The notes beneath the pieces are model-generated. The model worked only from the letters and a program-made list of their open reading frames with translations. It searched no databases and was not told where the DNA came from. From positions 3,162,001 to 3,226,000 of the forward strand of contig NZ_CP170197.1 of assembly GCF_047300855.1 (NCBI RefSeq): a stretch of DNA of 64,000 nucleotides, read 5' to 3'. A program made the position numbers and the translations under genes. Shown one piece after another: positions 17,808 to 26,382 of this stretch. Each line of letters starts with the position of its first letter. Position 1 is the stretch's first letter. This DNA comes from Sulfuriferula sp047300855. GTDB taxonomy: Bacteria > Pseudomonadota > Gammaproteobacteria > Burkholderiales > Sulfuriferulaceae.

Positions 17808-18134
17808 TTAGCTGATATCGCCATCACGCCCGCCCATACCGGCATCAGGTGCGCTGGGCAGAATGTTTTCCACTTCGCTGTGTACCCGGGCAATGATGTG
17901 AGCCGCCACCAGGCCATCACCCACGCGTTCGCACGCATCGGCTCCGGCACGCACGGCTGCATTCACCGCGCCGGTTTCACCACGCACCAGTACCGTCACG
18001 TAGCCGCCCCCCACAAACTGGCGACCTACCAGACGCACTTCAGCAGCCTTGGTCATCGCGTCAGCCGCTTCAATTGCCGGGACCAGGCCACGGGTTTCAA
18101 TCATGCCCAGTGCAATTCCGCTTACATTTGCCAT
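17808..18134 (-). CDS. csoS1: CsoS1 hexameric shell protein, copy with altered tail
   Basis: 108 residues, single BMC domain. Residues 1-93 are identical to the two copies upstream (pore loop FVGGGY, GMIETRG start), but after ENILPS the tail becomes APDAGMGGRDGDIS instead of PAA. The DNA follows the exact 335-bp repeat up to 17853 and then diverges. Hexamers of CsoS1 tile the carboxysome facets and pass bicarbonate and sugar phosphates. It is the operon-distal copy, next to the ferritin-like gene. Confidence 0.95.
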   Translation of the reverse strand: MANVSGIALGMIETRGLVPAIEAADAMTKAAEVRLVGRQFVGGGYVTVLVRGETGAVNAAVRAGADACERVGDGLVAAHIIARVHSEVENILPSAPDAGMGGRDGDIS

Positions 18135-18175
18135 TTCAAAACTCCTTCTCGTTTTCGGTTAAATTCGTGCCTGCC

Positions 18176-18469
18176 TTAGGCTGCCGGGCTGGGCAGAATG
18201 TTTTCCACTTCGCTGTGTACCCGGGCAATGATGTGAGCCGCCACCAGGCCATCACCCACGCGTTCGCACGCATCGGCTCCGGCACGCACGGCTGCATTCA
18301 CCGCGCCGGTTTCACCACGCACCAGTACCGTCACGTAGCCGCCCCCCACAAACTGGCGACCTACCAGACGCACTTCAGCAGCCTTGGTCATCGCGTCAGC
18401 CGCTTCAATTGCCGGGACCAGGCCACGGGTTTCAATCATGCCCAGTGCAATTCCGCTTACATTTGCCAT
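18176..18469 (-). CDS. csoS1: CsoS1 hexameric shell protein, middle copy
   Basis: 97 residues, BMC fold, facet hexamer of the alpha-carboxysome. The protein is identical to the copy at 18511-18804, and its upstream spacer matches the one before the distal copy, because the gene is the central unit of an exact 335-bp tandem repeat. The GGAG-containing leader (AAGGAGTTTTGAA before the ATG) is also repeated, so each copy has its own strong ribosome-binding site. Confidence 0.95.
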   Translation of the reverse strand: MANVSGIALGMIETRGLVPAIEAADAMTKAAEVRLVGRQFVGGGYVTVLVRGETGAVNAAVRAGADACERVGDGLVAAHIIARVHSEVENILPSPAA

Positions 18470-18510
18470 TTCAAAACTCCTTCTCGTTTTCGGTTAAATT
18501 CGTGCCTGCC

Positions 18511-18804
18511 TTAGGCTGCCGGGCTGGGCAGAATGTTTTCCACTTCGCTGTGTACCCGGGCAATGATGTGAGCCGCCACCAGGCCATCACCCACGCGTTC
18601 GCACGCATCGGCTCCGGCACGCACGGCTGCATTCACCGCGCCGGTTTCACCACGCACCAGTACCGTCACGTAGCCGCCCCCCACAAACTGGCGACCTACC
18701 AGACGCACTTCAGCAGCCTTGGTCATCGCGTCAGCCGCTTCAATTGCCGGGACCAGGCCACGGGTTTCAATCATGCCCAGTGCAATTCCGCTTACATTTG
18801 CCAT
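18511..18804 (-). CDS. csoS1: CsoS1 hexameric shell protein, first copy
   Basis: 97 residues, operon-proximal of three csoS1 genes. The sequence is close to known CsoS1A/C proteins along its whole length: MANVSGIALGMIETRGL, the GRQFVGGGYVTV pore region and an EVENILPSPAA tail. The repeat with the other copies ends 16 bases ahead of its start codon (18820), where the leader becomes specific. It follows csoS4B by 31 bases. Confidence 0.95.
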   Translation of the reverse strand: MANVSGIALGMIETRGLVPAIEAADAMTKAAEVRLVGRQFVGGGYVTVLVRGETGAVNAAVRAGADACERVGDGLVAAHIIARVHSEVENILPSPAA

Positions 18805-18835
18805 TTCAAAACTCCTTCTCAGTTAAAAAAGCTGC

Positions 18836-19093
18836 TCAATTGCCGTTACCGGCGTCCCATGCATCAATAATTCCGCAAATCGTCAAGTCGGTCTGAATTG
18901 CCCTGTCCCCCGTTGCGATACGTGCAGCCGAGCCACCGGTCGTGATCACCCACTTGCCGGGTGGTGCGCCTACCGGGTCGCAGGCGACGCTCAGCTTGCC
19001 CTGAACATCTTCCAGCACGCGCAGCGATGAATTCTGCAATCCCGGTACGCGCCGCGTCGCCACCAGTTCCGACACCACACGCATGATCTCCAT
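18836..19093 (-). CDS. csoS4B: Carboxysome vertex protein CsoS4B
   Basis: 85 residues from the ATG at 19093, which has GGAGG 6 bases upstream; a longer frame begins inside csoS4A without support. It is a CcmL/EutN-type pentamer (bacterial microcompartment vertex protein): MEIMRVVSELVATRRVPGL at the start and DPVGAPPGKWVITTGGSAAR in the middle. It caps vertices of the icosahedral shell. The start follows the csoS4A stop with a single intervening base (TGATATG), indicating translational coupling. Confidence 0.95.
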   Translation of the reverse strand: MEIMRVVSELVATRRVPGLQNSSLRVLEDVQGKLSVACDPVGAPPGKWVITTGGSAARIATGDRAIQTDLTICGIIDAWDAGNGN

Positions 19094-19094
19094 A

Positions 19095-19349
19095 TCAGCC
19101 CTCCGCCGACCAGTGATCAATAATCCCGACTATGGTCAGATCACTCGGATAGTCCTTGCTGCCTGCCGCTTCACGCGCGGCCGACGAGCCTACGCAGATC
19201 ACCCAGTCTCCTGCTATGCACCCCACTGCATCGACCGCAACCTGGCGCGGGCCGCCTGCTTTTTCCCGCACCACGAGCAGCGGACGATGTCCCAAATCCT
19301 TGATGCGATTGGTCGAAACCAGCGTTTTTTCTACTTGGCAAATCTTCAT
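19095..19349 (-). CDS. csoS4A: Carboxysome vertex protein CsoS4A
   Basis: 84 residues, starting MKICQVEKTLVSTNRI, which is the family start; the upstream in-frame extension overlaps csoSCA and is rejected. A conserved VDAVGCIAGDWVICVGSSAAREAAG pentamer signature and a DLTIVGIIDHW end are seen. Pentamers close the shell and limit CO2 leakage. The gene lies between csoSCA and csoS4B in the usual order. Confidence 0.95.
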   Translation of the reverse strand: MKICQVEKTLVSTNRIKDLGHRPLLVVREKAGGPRQVAVDAVGCIAGDWVICVGSSAAREAAGSKDYPSDLTIVGIIDHWSAEG

Positions 19350-19371
19350 TACCGCTCTCTCCTGTGCCGAT

Positions 19372-20949
19372 TTATGACGTTTCAGCCTCAACCTGCTCTA
19401 TCGGGCTACCCGGACGCTTGTCCTGCACGGTCATCCCGCAAACCAGCAGACCCTTCTGGCTGAGTGACGCATAACGCGATTCAATGGCCGCCTTGACCCG
19501 GAGGCAACGCTCAACCGTGCGCTCGCGGCAACCCGGCACCCGGCTGTCGTAGCGATAATGAATCGCCACGGGCGCAGGCAAGCCGTGCTGGATATTCAGC
19601 TTGCCAAAAATCTTGATGCCCACGTCCATGTCTGTCGCGCCTTCTTCCACGGTGTACAGGTGGGCAAAGTACGCCAGGTTGCGCAACTGGAACTCTTCGA
19701 AACCGTCACCCACGCTGATGAAGCGTTCGGCGTGACCGATGTCGGCATAACGGCCATTCTGGTAGCTGCATACGTAGTCGATCTGCGACAGGTTGTTGAT
19801 CAGCAGTGTTGCAATCAAGCGCCGCATTCCCTCGTGTGGCTCACCCTCGCCGGCCCCCCAGCCACCCATTGCGCTGGATGCCTGGATTGCCTGGTAGATC
19901 TTTAGCCGCGCAGCACTGGGATCGTCATTGGCGCTGCTGTGATACAACTCCCTGTTGTCGATGAACCGGTGCAGGCTCATTTCTCCCTTGGCGTCGGGTA
20001 TGTGCACCTTGATCGCGTCGGTATCGGTATCCACGCCGATCAGCAGGGTATCCACGGATGCGCCGCAGCAAAAACTGTTTTCTATCGCCTGACGAAACTC
20101 GCCTAGCCGCTTCAGGCCCGCTTCCGCTGCCCGGGTCACATTGCTGCAATGCGCGGCGCAACCTTCATGCGTCGGATCCGAGCTACTCCAGTGATACACC
20201 ACCACCTTCAGATAACGGGTGCCCGCGTCCGCCGTGACCGGACGGCCTTCGCGAAACCGCATCAGTTCGGTTTCAATCCAGCGTTTGACATTGGCGTCCA
20301 CATCGAACATCGCGCCAGCGTAGGCCTTGCGACTGCGCACCGCGCCATCTGGCAGGCGCAGTATGTAACGCACCAGTCCCTTGAGACGACCATCCGAGCA
20401 GGGCGAGATATCAACCGCGTGGTAGCCGCTATCCAGAAAAAATGCGACAGCTTCGTCGGTGCCGCGATGCGGGTTGTTTAGCTCCGCCTGGGCCGCCATG
20501 AGGCGCACGGTTTGCATGACACATTCGCCATACAGGGCGCGCATGTCCAGATCGGCTATCCAGGCATCGGCCAGAATCTGCGCAGGCAATTCGAACCCCA
20601 GTTGTTCTCGCGCAATCTGTTGCGCACGGTCACAGAAATCCACTTCATGCTGTAACCCCGCAATGCGTTTGAGCACCGGCACGATGGCATCGAAGCGGCC
20701 CTTTACACTTAATTCGTGCGCCAGCAGACGCTGATTCTCTTCGTGATTGGTAAGCGGATGGTGGCGCAGCCGCCCGTTGTCCACCAGACAGTTGGTATTA
20801 CACTCAATCGGAGTCTGCGCCGCGCTGCCATACAAGGCCAGACCGTGACGCGCCGGCAGCGCACCAGCAGGCGTGCCCAGACCATAAGGCGGGCGTCTTG
20901 CTGCGGGCTGCAGGCCGGGATTGCGCCCGGGTCGGTTTCTCGTATTCAT
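19372..20949 (-). CDS. csoSCA: Carboxysomal carbonic anhydrase CsoSCA (CsoS3)
   Basis: 525 residues, the epsilon/beta-like carbonic anhydrase bound inside the shell. The active site can be read directly: Cys184, Asp186 and Arg188 in PCSDGR, His253 in YHWSSSDP and Cys264 in HEGC. Spacing (69 and 11 residues) equals that of the H. neapolitanus enzyme Cys173, Asp175, Arg177, His242, Cys253. The basic N-terminal tail (MNTRNRPGRNPGLQPAARRP) fits the disordered segment used for RuBisCO binding. It converts bicarbonate to CO2 beside RuBisCO. csoS2 lies 39 bases upstream. Confidence 0.96.
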   Translation of the reverse strand: MNTRNRPGRNPGLQPAARRPPYGLGTPAGALPARHGLALYGSAAQTPIECNTNCLVDNGRLRHHPLTNHEENQRLLAHELSVKGRFDAIVPVLKRIAGLQHEVDFCDRAQQIAREQLGFELPAQILADAWIADLDMRALYGECVMQTVRLMAAQAELNNPHRGTDEAVAFFLDSGYHAVDISPCSDGRLKGLVRYILRLPDGAVRSRKAYAGAMFDVDANVKRWIETELMRFREGRPVTADAGTRYLKVVVYHWSSSDPTHEGCAAHCSNVTRAAEAGLKRLGEFRQAIENSFCCGASVDTLLIGVDTDTDAIKVHIPDAKGEMSLHRFIDNRELYHSSANDDPSAARLKIYQAIQASSAMGGWGAGEGEPHEGMRRLIATLLINNLSQIDYVCSYQNGRYADIGHAERFISVGDGFEEFQLRNLAYFAHLYTVEEGATDMDVGIKIFGKLNIQHGLPAPVAIHYRYDSRVPGCRERTVERCLRVKAAIESRYASLSQKGLLVCGMTVQDKRPGSPIEQVEAETS

Positions 20950-20988
20950 TGCGTGTGCGACCTGTTCAAGTTTGTAAAAGACGTTGCG

Positions 20989-23316
20989 TCAACCGCGCGC
21001 ACCGCCGGAGTAGGTAATCGCGGAACCCTTGGCATCGTTACCGCTGCTACCGGTAATGCGGCTTATTGGCAGGGCCGGTTTTTCACGGTCCTTGAGTTGC
21101 GCTGCGCCTACCATCGAACTGCGCTGTTCGCCACGCAAGGTGGGATTACGACGCGTTGCATCGCCTTCGGTGCCGGTCACGCTTTCATTGCGCCGCCAGG
21201 CGGCCCCAGTAATCGCAAATCCACCCTCGCGCCCATCGCCGGTCAAACGGCTACGCATGTCGTCAGCAACGGGTACCGAAACTCGTTCCGCCATCAATAC
21301 CGAGACGCCTTCCTGATGGCGAAATTCGGGCGTGCCCGATACCAGCCCGGCGGCCAGATTCACGGGACCGGTAATCCGGCCTGCTGCACCGTACGCAGTG
21401 CCGGTAATACGGCTCAGGCTACTCTCCTGCGCGGTACGTGACGGCGTGGTGATGCTGAACTCCCCCCGCACTGGCGCAGGCTCCGGCTCAGCTGCTGCTA
21501 TTCGCGGTGCATCCATCGCAGCGCGGCTGAGAGGGTGCGGATTGCTGTTGACACCGCGCTGCGACACACGCTGATATGTAGTGGCATAGGGTGTGCCGCT
21601 CAATACCTGGCTTTCGCCACGTTCGGCACCGGTCACTTTGCTGTTGCTTTCACTGCGTGCGGCGCGCAACGCCAATCCTGCCTGAGCAGTGCGGCTGGCC
21701 ATCAGGGCACGCGAAGCCTGTTGATGCTCGGGATCGTTCAAGCCGGCGCGCGGATCTGTATTGATATATTCGGTACCGGAAATCATCTGCGTGCCGCCCT
21801 GCTCTCCGCCGGTCACTTTGCCGCTTTGCTCGACCATGGTGCCGGAGACCTGCTGATTGTGGCGGGTGCGCATCAGTCCGACTTTTTCGGGCAGCGCTTG
21901 CGGCTCGCGGTTGCATGCCTGGTACTGGGACAGATCATTGGACTCGGTGCCGGTTACTGCGGCACATGCCCCGCGCTCTGCGCCGGTAATGAGTTCACTC
22001 GATGCAATGGCTGTGCCGGTCACCGCTTGTTGCTTGACCGTGTTCATCACGCTGACTTTATGTGGCATATTGTTGCCGTTGCGGCATATGCTGGCTGACT
22101 GATCCTGCACGTATTGGCTGCCGGTGAGTTTGTTACTGCAGCTGCCCGGCTCGTCACCCGTCACTTTCGGATTGCGCCCCACAAGTGTGCCGCTCACGGG
22201 CAGCCCGGCTTGCGTGGAAGCCAGGTTTACCTTGGTAGGCGCGACCAGCGGTTTGGCCCCGCAGAACGATTCAAACTTGTCTGCGCTTAGATACTCGGTG
22301 CCAGTCACCGCCTTGCACGTACCCGCCTCGCCACCCGTCATCTGTTCGCTGCGATCCACACTCGCGCCACTGACCCGCTGGCCGCGACCCGTGTTGCTGA
22401 TACTGACTTTGGCTGGAGTCGGGGCAGGCATGACTGGACACAATGCTTCGTATTGCTCGGCACCGATGTACTCTGTGCCGGTAATGACACGGCAACTGCC
22501 CGGCTCGTTACCTGTCACTTTCCCGGTGCGTTCGACCTGGGTGCCTGTCACGCTGGCGCCAGTCAGGGTCGTACCCACTTCCACCTTGCCCGGCGCCGGG
22601 GGACGTATCCGTCCGGTTGGGCGCGATGCCTGGCTCTGTCCACGCCCTTCGCTGGACAAGGCAGCACGCCGCGCACGCGCGGCATCGCGCCCGTTCATGC
22701 CCATGAACTTGCCATTGCTACTCCGCGCAGAAGCAACCGTCCCAGACGTTGACTTGACAGCAGTTTTTCCTTGGCTCGCCAGCGCACTACGCCGCGCCTG
22801 ACACAGCTTGCGTACTGCAGAAACCGTCGACCCTGCCGGCGCAACCGGCTCGCTCTCCACCAGGTTGCACACCGCATCAAGCGCCTGCTCAGTTTCCACC
22901 TTGCTGTCGTCGGATTTGTTTTTGCCTTTGCAACCACAACCGCAGTCCGCCGTCTCGGTCAATACAGCCGGCTCAGCCGCTGGCACCACTGCTGGGCGCA
23001 CAGCAGGCGCACTCGTTTTGCTCTGCGCAAGCGCAGCGCGGCCGCCGTGCGACAGCGCTTCGCGACGCGCCCGGGAAAGCGACTTGCCGGATTGGCCTGG
23101 CGCCGTCATAACGCTAGGCGCAGGCTCGGCAGGGGGCGCCTTCTCTGCCGCCGGAGCTGGGCGAGGGCTTGTAACCGTTGCAGGACGGGCTGCCGCCTGT
23201 GGCGGTTTTACCGCCAGTGCGGTACGCCCGTTTTGCGACAATGCCTGGCGCCGCGCCAAGGCAGCTGCGCGCGCTGAACGAGGTGTTGCTGCCGTGTTTG
23301 CAATAGCATCACTCAT
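20989..23316 (-). CDS. csoS2: Carboxysome scaffold protein CsoS2
   Basis: 775 residues, disordered and repetitive. The N-terminal domain has four basic helical repeats (about 14-34, 78-96, 165-186 and 206-226, each with an ARRxALS-type core) that bind CbbLS. A CGCGCKGK motif lies at about 125-132. From about residue 250 come several middle repeats built on VTG/ITGTEY with paired Cys, then a C-terminal domain ending SAITYSGGARG, the shell-anchoring end. It nucleates carboxysome assembly. A programmed frameshift is known in some species; I could not identify a convincing slippery site here. Confidence 0.95.
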   Translation of the reverse strand: MSDAIANTAATPRSARAAALARRQALSQNGRTALAVKPPQAAARPATVTSPRPAPAAEKAPPAEPAPSVMTAPGQSGKSLSRARREALSHGGRAALAQSKTSAPAVRPAVVPAAEPAVLTETADCGCGCKGKNKSDDSKVETEQALDAVCNLVESEPVAPAGSTVSAVRKLCQARRSALASQGKTAVKSTSGTVASARSSNGKFMGMNGRDAARARRAALSSEGRGQSQASRPTGRIRPPAPGKVEVGTTLTGASVTGTQVERTGKVTGNEPGSCRVITGTEYIGAEQYEALCPVMPAPTPAKVSISNTGRGQRVSGASVDRSEQMTGGEAGTCKAVTGTEYLSADKFESFCGAKPLVAPTKVNLASTQAGLPVSGTLVGRNPKVTGDEPGSCSNKLTGSQYVQDQSASICRNGNNMPHKVSVMNTVKQQAVTGTAIASSELITGAERGACAAVTGTESNDLSQYQACNREPQALPEKVGLMRTRHNQQVSGTMVEQSGKVTGGEQGGTQMISGTEYINTDPRAGLNDPEHQQASRALMASRTAQAGLALRAARSESNSKVTGAERGESQVLSGTPYATTYQRVSQRGVNSNPHPLSRAAMDAPRIAAAEPEPAPVRGEFSITTPSRTAQESSLSRITGTAYGAAGRITGPVNLAAGLVSGTPEFRHQEGVSVLMAERVSVPVADDMRSRLTGDGREGGFAITGAAWRRNESVTGTEGDATRRNPTLRGEQRSSMVGAAQLKDREKPALPISRITGSSGNDAKGSAITYSGGARG

Positions 23317-23348
23317 GCTTTTATCCTTCCGTGTTCAACTCGACCCTG

Positions 23349-23374
23349 ACGGGATCGCCAACTGAATATCCCGT
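23349..23374 (-). other. Stem-loop between cbbS and csoS2
   Basis: A perfect 7-bp inverted repeat (ACGGGAT and ATCCCGT, 12-base loop) lies in the 65-base gap, without a T-run after it. As there is no U-tract it is more likely a transcript-processing or stability element, or a partial attenuator, that lets cbbLS mRNA exceed the shell genes. Function is inferred. Confidence 0.5.
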
Positions 23375-23381
23375 TAATTGC

Positions 23382-23714
23382 TTAATTCCCGCGGAATACC
23401 ACGAACGAGCTGCCCTGGCTCTGGGAGTAATTGTCATAGCCGATCAGGCGGACATGGTGACCTGGGTGTGCACGCTTGCAAGCCTCCAGTTCGGCAATGA
23501 TGGCGTCGACCGATTGTTCGCCGAACATCGGCAACTTCCACATGTACCAGTAGTACTCATTGGCGCGAGACGGCTCGACATGCTCGATGCCTGGATTCCA
23601 GCCCTGACTGACCATATAGGCGATTTGGCGACGCGTTTTTTCCGGCGTCAGGGGGGGCAGGTACGAGAATGTTTCGTACTTGGGGGTCGAGATGTAATCC
23701 TGAATGTCTGACAT
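23382..23714 (-). CDS. cbbS: RuBisCO form IA small subunit, carboxysomal
   Basis: 110 residues. The family marks are FSYLPPLTPEKTRRQIAYMVSQGWNPGIEH, YYWYMWKLPMFGE and VRLIGYDNYSQSQG. Eight small subunits cap the CbbL octamer core. It lies 81 bases after cbbL in the carboxysome operon and differs clearly from CbbS2 at 42.1 kb, which has a longer N-terminus; here no homogenisation is evident, unlike in cbbL. Confidence 0.95.
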   Translation of the reverse strand: MSDIQDYISTPKYETFSYLPPLTPEKTRRQIAYMVSQGWNPGIEHVEPSRANEYYWYMWKLPMFGEQSVDAIIAELEACKRAHPGHHVRLIGYDNYSQSQGSSFVVFRGN

Positions 23715-23795
23715 TGCTATTCCTTTCTTGAGTTGCCTACCGGCCAGCCGGCACGGTGGGCACAGATTAAATTTGCGCGTTTAGGCCATTGAAAA

Positions 23796-25217
23796 TTAAC
23801 GGTTCACGACGTCCAGCTTGTCCACAGTGTCAAACTCGAACTTGATCTCTTTCCAGGTTTCCATGGCGATCTTGAGTTCCGGGCTGTCCTTGGCGGCGTT
23901 GGTGAGGATCTCCTTGCCTTCGCGCTCCAGCTCGCGACCTTCGTTGCGGGCTTCCACACAGGCTTCCAGCGCCACGCGGTTGGCGGCGGCGCCAGCGGCG
24001 TTGCCCCACGGGTGGCCGAGCGTACCGCCACCGAATTGCAGCACGGAATCGTCACCGAAGATGTTCACCAGCGCAGGCATGTGCCACACGTGAATACCGC
24101 CTGAAGCTACCGGCAGCACGCCAGGCATCGAACCCCAGTCCTGGTCGAACATGATGCCGCGCGAGCGATCTTCCGGAATGAACGATTCGCGCATCAGATC
24201 GATCCAGCCGAGCGTGGCGTGACGATCGCCTTCCAGCTTGCCGACCACGGTACCCGAGTGCAGGTGATCACCACCGGACAGACGCAGAATCTTGGTCAGC
24301 ACGCGGAAGTGGATACCGTGGTGCGGGTTGCGGTCGAGTACGGCGTGCATGGCGCGGTGGATGTGCAGCAGCACCCCGTTTTTGCGGCACCAGTTGGCCA
24401 GGCTGGTGTTGGCCGTGAAACCACCGGTGATGTAGTCGTGCATGATGATCGGTGCGCCGATTTCCTTGGCGAATTCAGCCCGCTCAAGCATCTGTTCCGC
24501 AGTCGGCGCGGTAACGTTCAGGTAGTGGCCCTTGCGTTCGCCCGTCTCATTCTGCGCATTCAGGGTTGCGTCCTGCACGAACAGGAAGCGATCACGCCAG
24601 CGCATGAACGGCTGGCTGTTGACGTTCTCGTCGTCCTTGGTGAAGTCCAGACCACCGCGCAGGCACTCGTACACCGCGCGGCCGTAGTTCTTGGCAGACA
24701 GACCCAGCTTGGGCTTGATGGTGCAGCCCAGCAGCGGACGACCATACTTGTTCATCTTGTCGCGCTCGACCTGAATCCCGTGGGGCGGCCCGCCGCAGGT
24801 TTTCACGTAAGCGATGGGGAAGCGCACGTCTTCCAGGCGCAGGGCACGGATGGCCTTGAAGCCAAACACGTTACCGACAAGGGAGGTGAATACGTTGACC
24901 ACTGAACCTTCTTCGAACAGGTCGATCGGATAAGCAACGAAAGCGTAGAAACAGGTGTCATCGCCTGGCACGTCTTCGATGCGATAGGCACGGCCTTTGT
25001 AGTAATCCAGATCGGTCAGCAGATCGGTCCACACGGTGGTCCAGGTACCCGTTGATGACTCCGCGGCCACGGCAGCGGCCGCTTCTTCACGATCCACGCC
25101 CGCTTGCGGGGTGATCTTGAAGCACGCAAGGATGTCGGTATCCAGCGGTGCGTATTCCGGCATCCAGTAAGTCTGGCGATACTCTTTCACGCCCGCATTA
25201 AATTTTTTCACGCTCAT
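23796..25217 (-). CDS. cbbL: RuBisCO form IA large subunit, carboxysomal
   Basis: 473 residues from ATG at 25217, which has AAGGAG ahead; the in-frame upstream extension is rejected because the homologous copy starts at the same point. Catalytic residues are visible: Lys168 in TIKPK and the carbamylated Lys194 in GGLDFTKDDE. Gene order with csoS2 and csoSCA assigns it to the carboxysome (form IAc). It fixes CO2 on ribulose 1,5-bisphosphate. Two DNA stretches, 24589-24776 and 24970-25064, are identical to cbbL2, within otherwise diverged sequence. Confidence 0.97.
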   Translation of the reverse strand: MSVKKFNAGVKEYRQTYWMPEYAPLDTDILACFKITPQAGVDREEAAAAVAAESSTGTWTTVWTDLLTDLDYYKGRAYRIEDVPGDDTCFYAFVAYPIDLFEEGSVVNVFTSLVGNVFGFKAIRALRLEDVRFPIAYVKTCGGPPHGIQVERDKMNKYGRPLLGCTIKPKLGLSAKNYGRAVYECLRGGLDFTKDDENVNSQPFMRWRDRFLFVQDATLNAQNETGERKGHYLNVTAPTAEQMLERAEFAKEIGAPIIMHDYITGGFTANTSLANWCRKNGVLLHIHRAMHAVLDRNPHHGIHFRVLTKILRLSGGDHLHSGTVVGKLEGDRHATLGWIDLMRESFIPEDRSRGIMFDQDWGSMPGVLPVASGGIHVWHMPALVNIFGDDSVLQFGGGTLGHPWGNAAGAAANRVALEACVEARNEGRELEREGKEILTNAAKDSPELKIAMETWKEIKFEFDTVDKLDVVNR

Positions 25218-25371
25218 CACACTCTCCTTGTAAGCAACACTTAAAAATGACGCACTTCCCACGACGCACTCTCAAACACCGATATCCGGCTGTGTTGATT
25301 CTTCAGCCCGACTCCAGCAGTTGCCCTACTATAAATAAATCGAAACATAATTTAAAATGAATAATAATTAT

Positions 25372-25401
25372 GAAATACATTAATTTTACTGAATGTATTT
25401 C
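25372..25401. promoter_or_regulatory. Candidate CbbR operator between cbbL and cbbR
   Basis: A perfect inverted repeat GAAATACAT, 12-base spacer, ATGTATTTC in the AT-rich gap between the divergent cbbL and cbbR genes. The core ATACAT-N12-ATGTAT has the same layout as ATACCAT-N12-ATGGTAT in the second cbb gap. LysR-type regulators typically bind such dyads between divergent genes. Assignment to CbbR is inference. Confidence 0.6.
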
Positions 25402-25430
25402 GTCCCATTTCCATACACGTGAGGACAAAC

Positions 25431-26354
25431 ATGAATTTCACCCTCAGGCAACTCCGTTTATTTGAAGCCGTGGCGCGCAATGCCAGCTATACCAAGGCGG
25501 CAGAAGAAATGCATCTGACGCAACCCGCTGTTTCCACGCAGGTCAAGCAGTTGGAAGAGGATGTAGGCATGGCCCTGTTCGAGCACATGGGCAGAAAAAT
25601 TTTTCTCACCGAGGCTGGCCGCGAGATGTATCAATTCAGCCGTTCCATTGCGCAAAAATTCGACGACATCAGCATGGTTCTGGATGAAATGAAGGGCGTT
25701 AAGCACGGCGCACTCAATATTTCAGTGACCAGCACAGCAAAATATTTCGCGCCCTATCTGCTAGCCGAATTTTGCCGACAGCACGCCGGCATCACCGTCA
25801 ATCTGGATGTGACCAACCGCGCTACGCTATTGCGGCAGCTGGCCGACAACGTGCCCGACATGGCGATCATGGGGGCCCCTCCCAGTGGACTGGATCTGGA
25901 AGCCGACTCGTTCATGAGCAACCCGCTGGTGGTCATCGCACCGCCCAGCCATCCGCTGGCCCATGCCGGCCGCATCTCGCTGCAAAGGCTGATGCAGGAG
26001 CCTTTCATCCAGCGCGAACAAGGCTCTGGCACACGCAACGCCATTGAGCGCTTCATGCAGCAACGCGGCCTGAGCATGACGACCACCATGGAAATGAGCC
26101 GGAACGAAGCCATCAAGCATGCCGTCATGGCGGGCTTGGGCCTGGGCATGGTATCTATCCACACACTGGAAATGGAGATGGCGCTGAACCGATTGGCAAT
26201 ACTGGATGTGGAAGGCTTTCCCATCGTCAAGGACTGGTATCTGGTACATCGGCACGGCAAGCGTTTTTCAGGGGCGGCCGCCGCTTTCAAGGATTTTGTA
26301 CTGCAGGAAAGCAGTCGCTTCATAAAAATCCCGCAAGCCGACGTCAGCGCGTAA
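25431..26354 (+). CDS. cbbR: LysR-type regulator CbbR (carboxysome locus)
   Basis: 307 residues from the ATG at 25431 with GAGGA 5 bases ahead; a GTG 12 bases earlier overlaps that site. The N-terminal winged helix-turn-helix (MNFTLRQLRLFEAVARNASYTKAAEEMHLTQPAVSTQVKQLE) is followed by a LysR effector domain. Divergent placement from cbbL identifies it as CbbR, the activator of RuBisCO operons that senses Calvin-cycle metabolites. It converges with the CPII gene of the DAB operon. It is paralogous to the regulator at 44.07 kb. Confidence 0.92.
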   Translation: MNFTLRQLRLFEAVARNASYTKAAEEMHLTQPAVSTQVKQLEEDVGMALFEHMGRKIFLTEAGREMYQFSRSIAQKFDDISMVLDEMKGVKHGALNISVTSTAKYFAPYLLAEFCRQHAGITVNLDVTNRATLLRQLADNVPDMAIMGAPPSGLDLEADSFMSNPLVVIAPPSHPLAHAGRISLQRLMQEPFIQREQGSGTRNAIERFMQQRGLSMTTTMEMSRNEAIKHAVMAGLGLGMVSIHTLEMEMALNRLAILDVEGFPIVKDWYLVHRHGKRFSGAAAAFKDFVLQESSRFIKIPQADVSA

Positions 26355-26382
26355 ACGCGCATCGCATTGCTGGCTGCTACAT

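Larger units (their letters stand above)
17853..18820. repeat. Exact 335-bp tandem repeat carrying csoS1, 2.9 copies
   Basis: Units begin at 17853, 18188 and 18523. By eye no mismatch is seen between them across coding sequence, leader and 37-base spacer. The last unit lacks the spacer. Such an array is a product of recent unequal exchange or continual homogenisation, and it is hard to assemble from short reads, so the true copy number should be treated with care. Confidence 0.93.

Noticed and set aside
17853..18820. CRISPR-like array
   Set aside because: The repeats are whole 335-bp gene units, not short repeats with unique spacers; no cas genes are present.
26347..26360. Dyad GCGCGT-AA-ACGCGC at the end of cbbR as a terminator
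   Set aside because: The stem is short, overlaps the stop codon, and has no T-run on either side.
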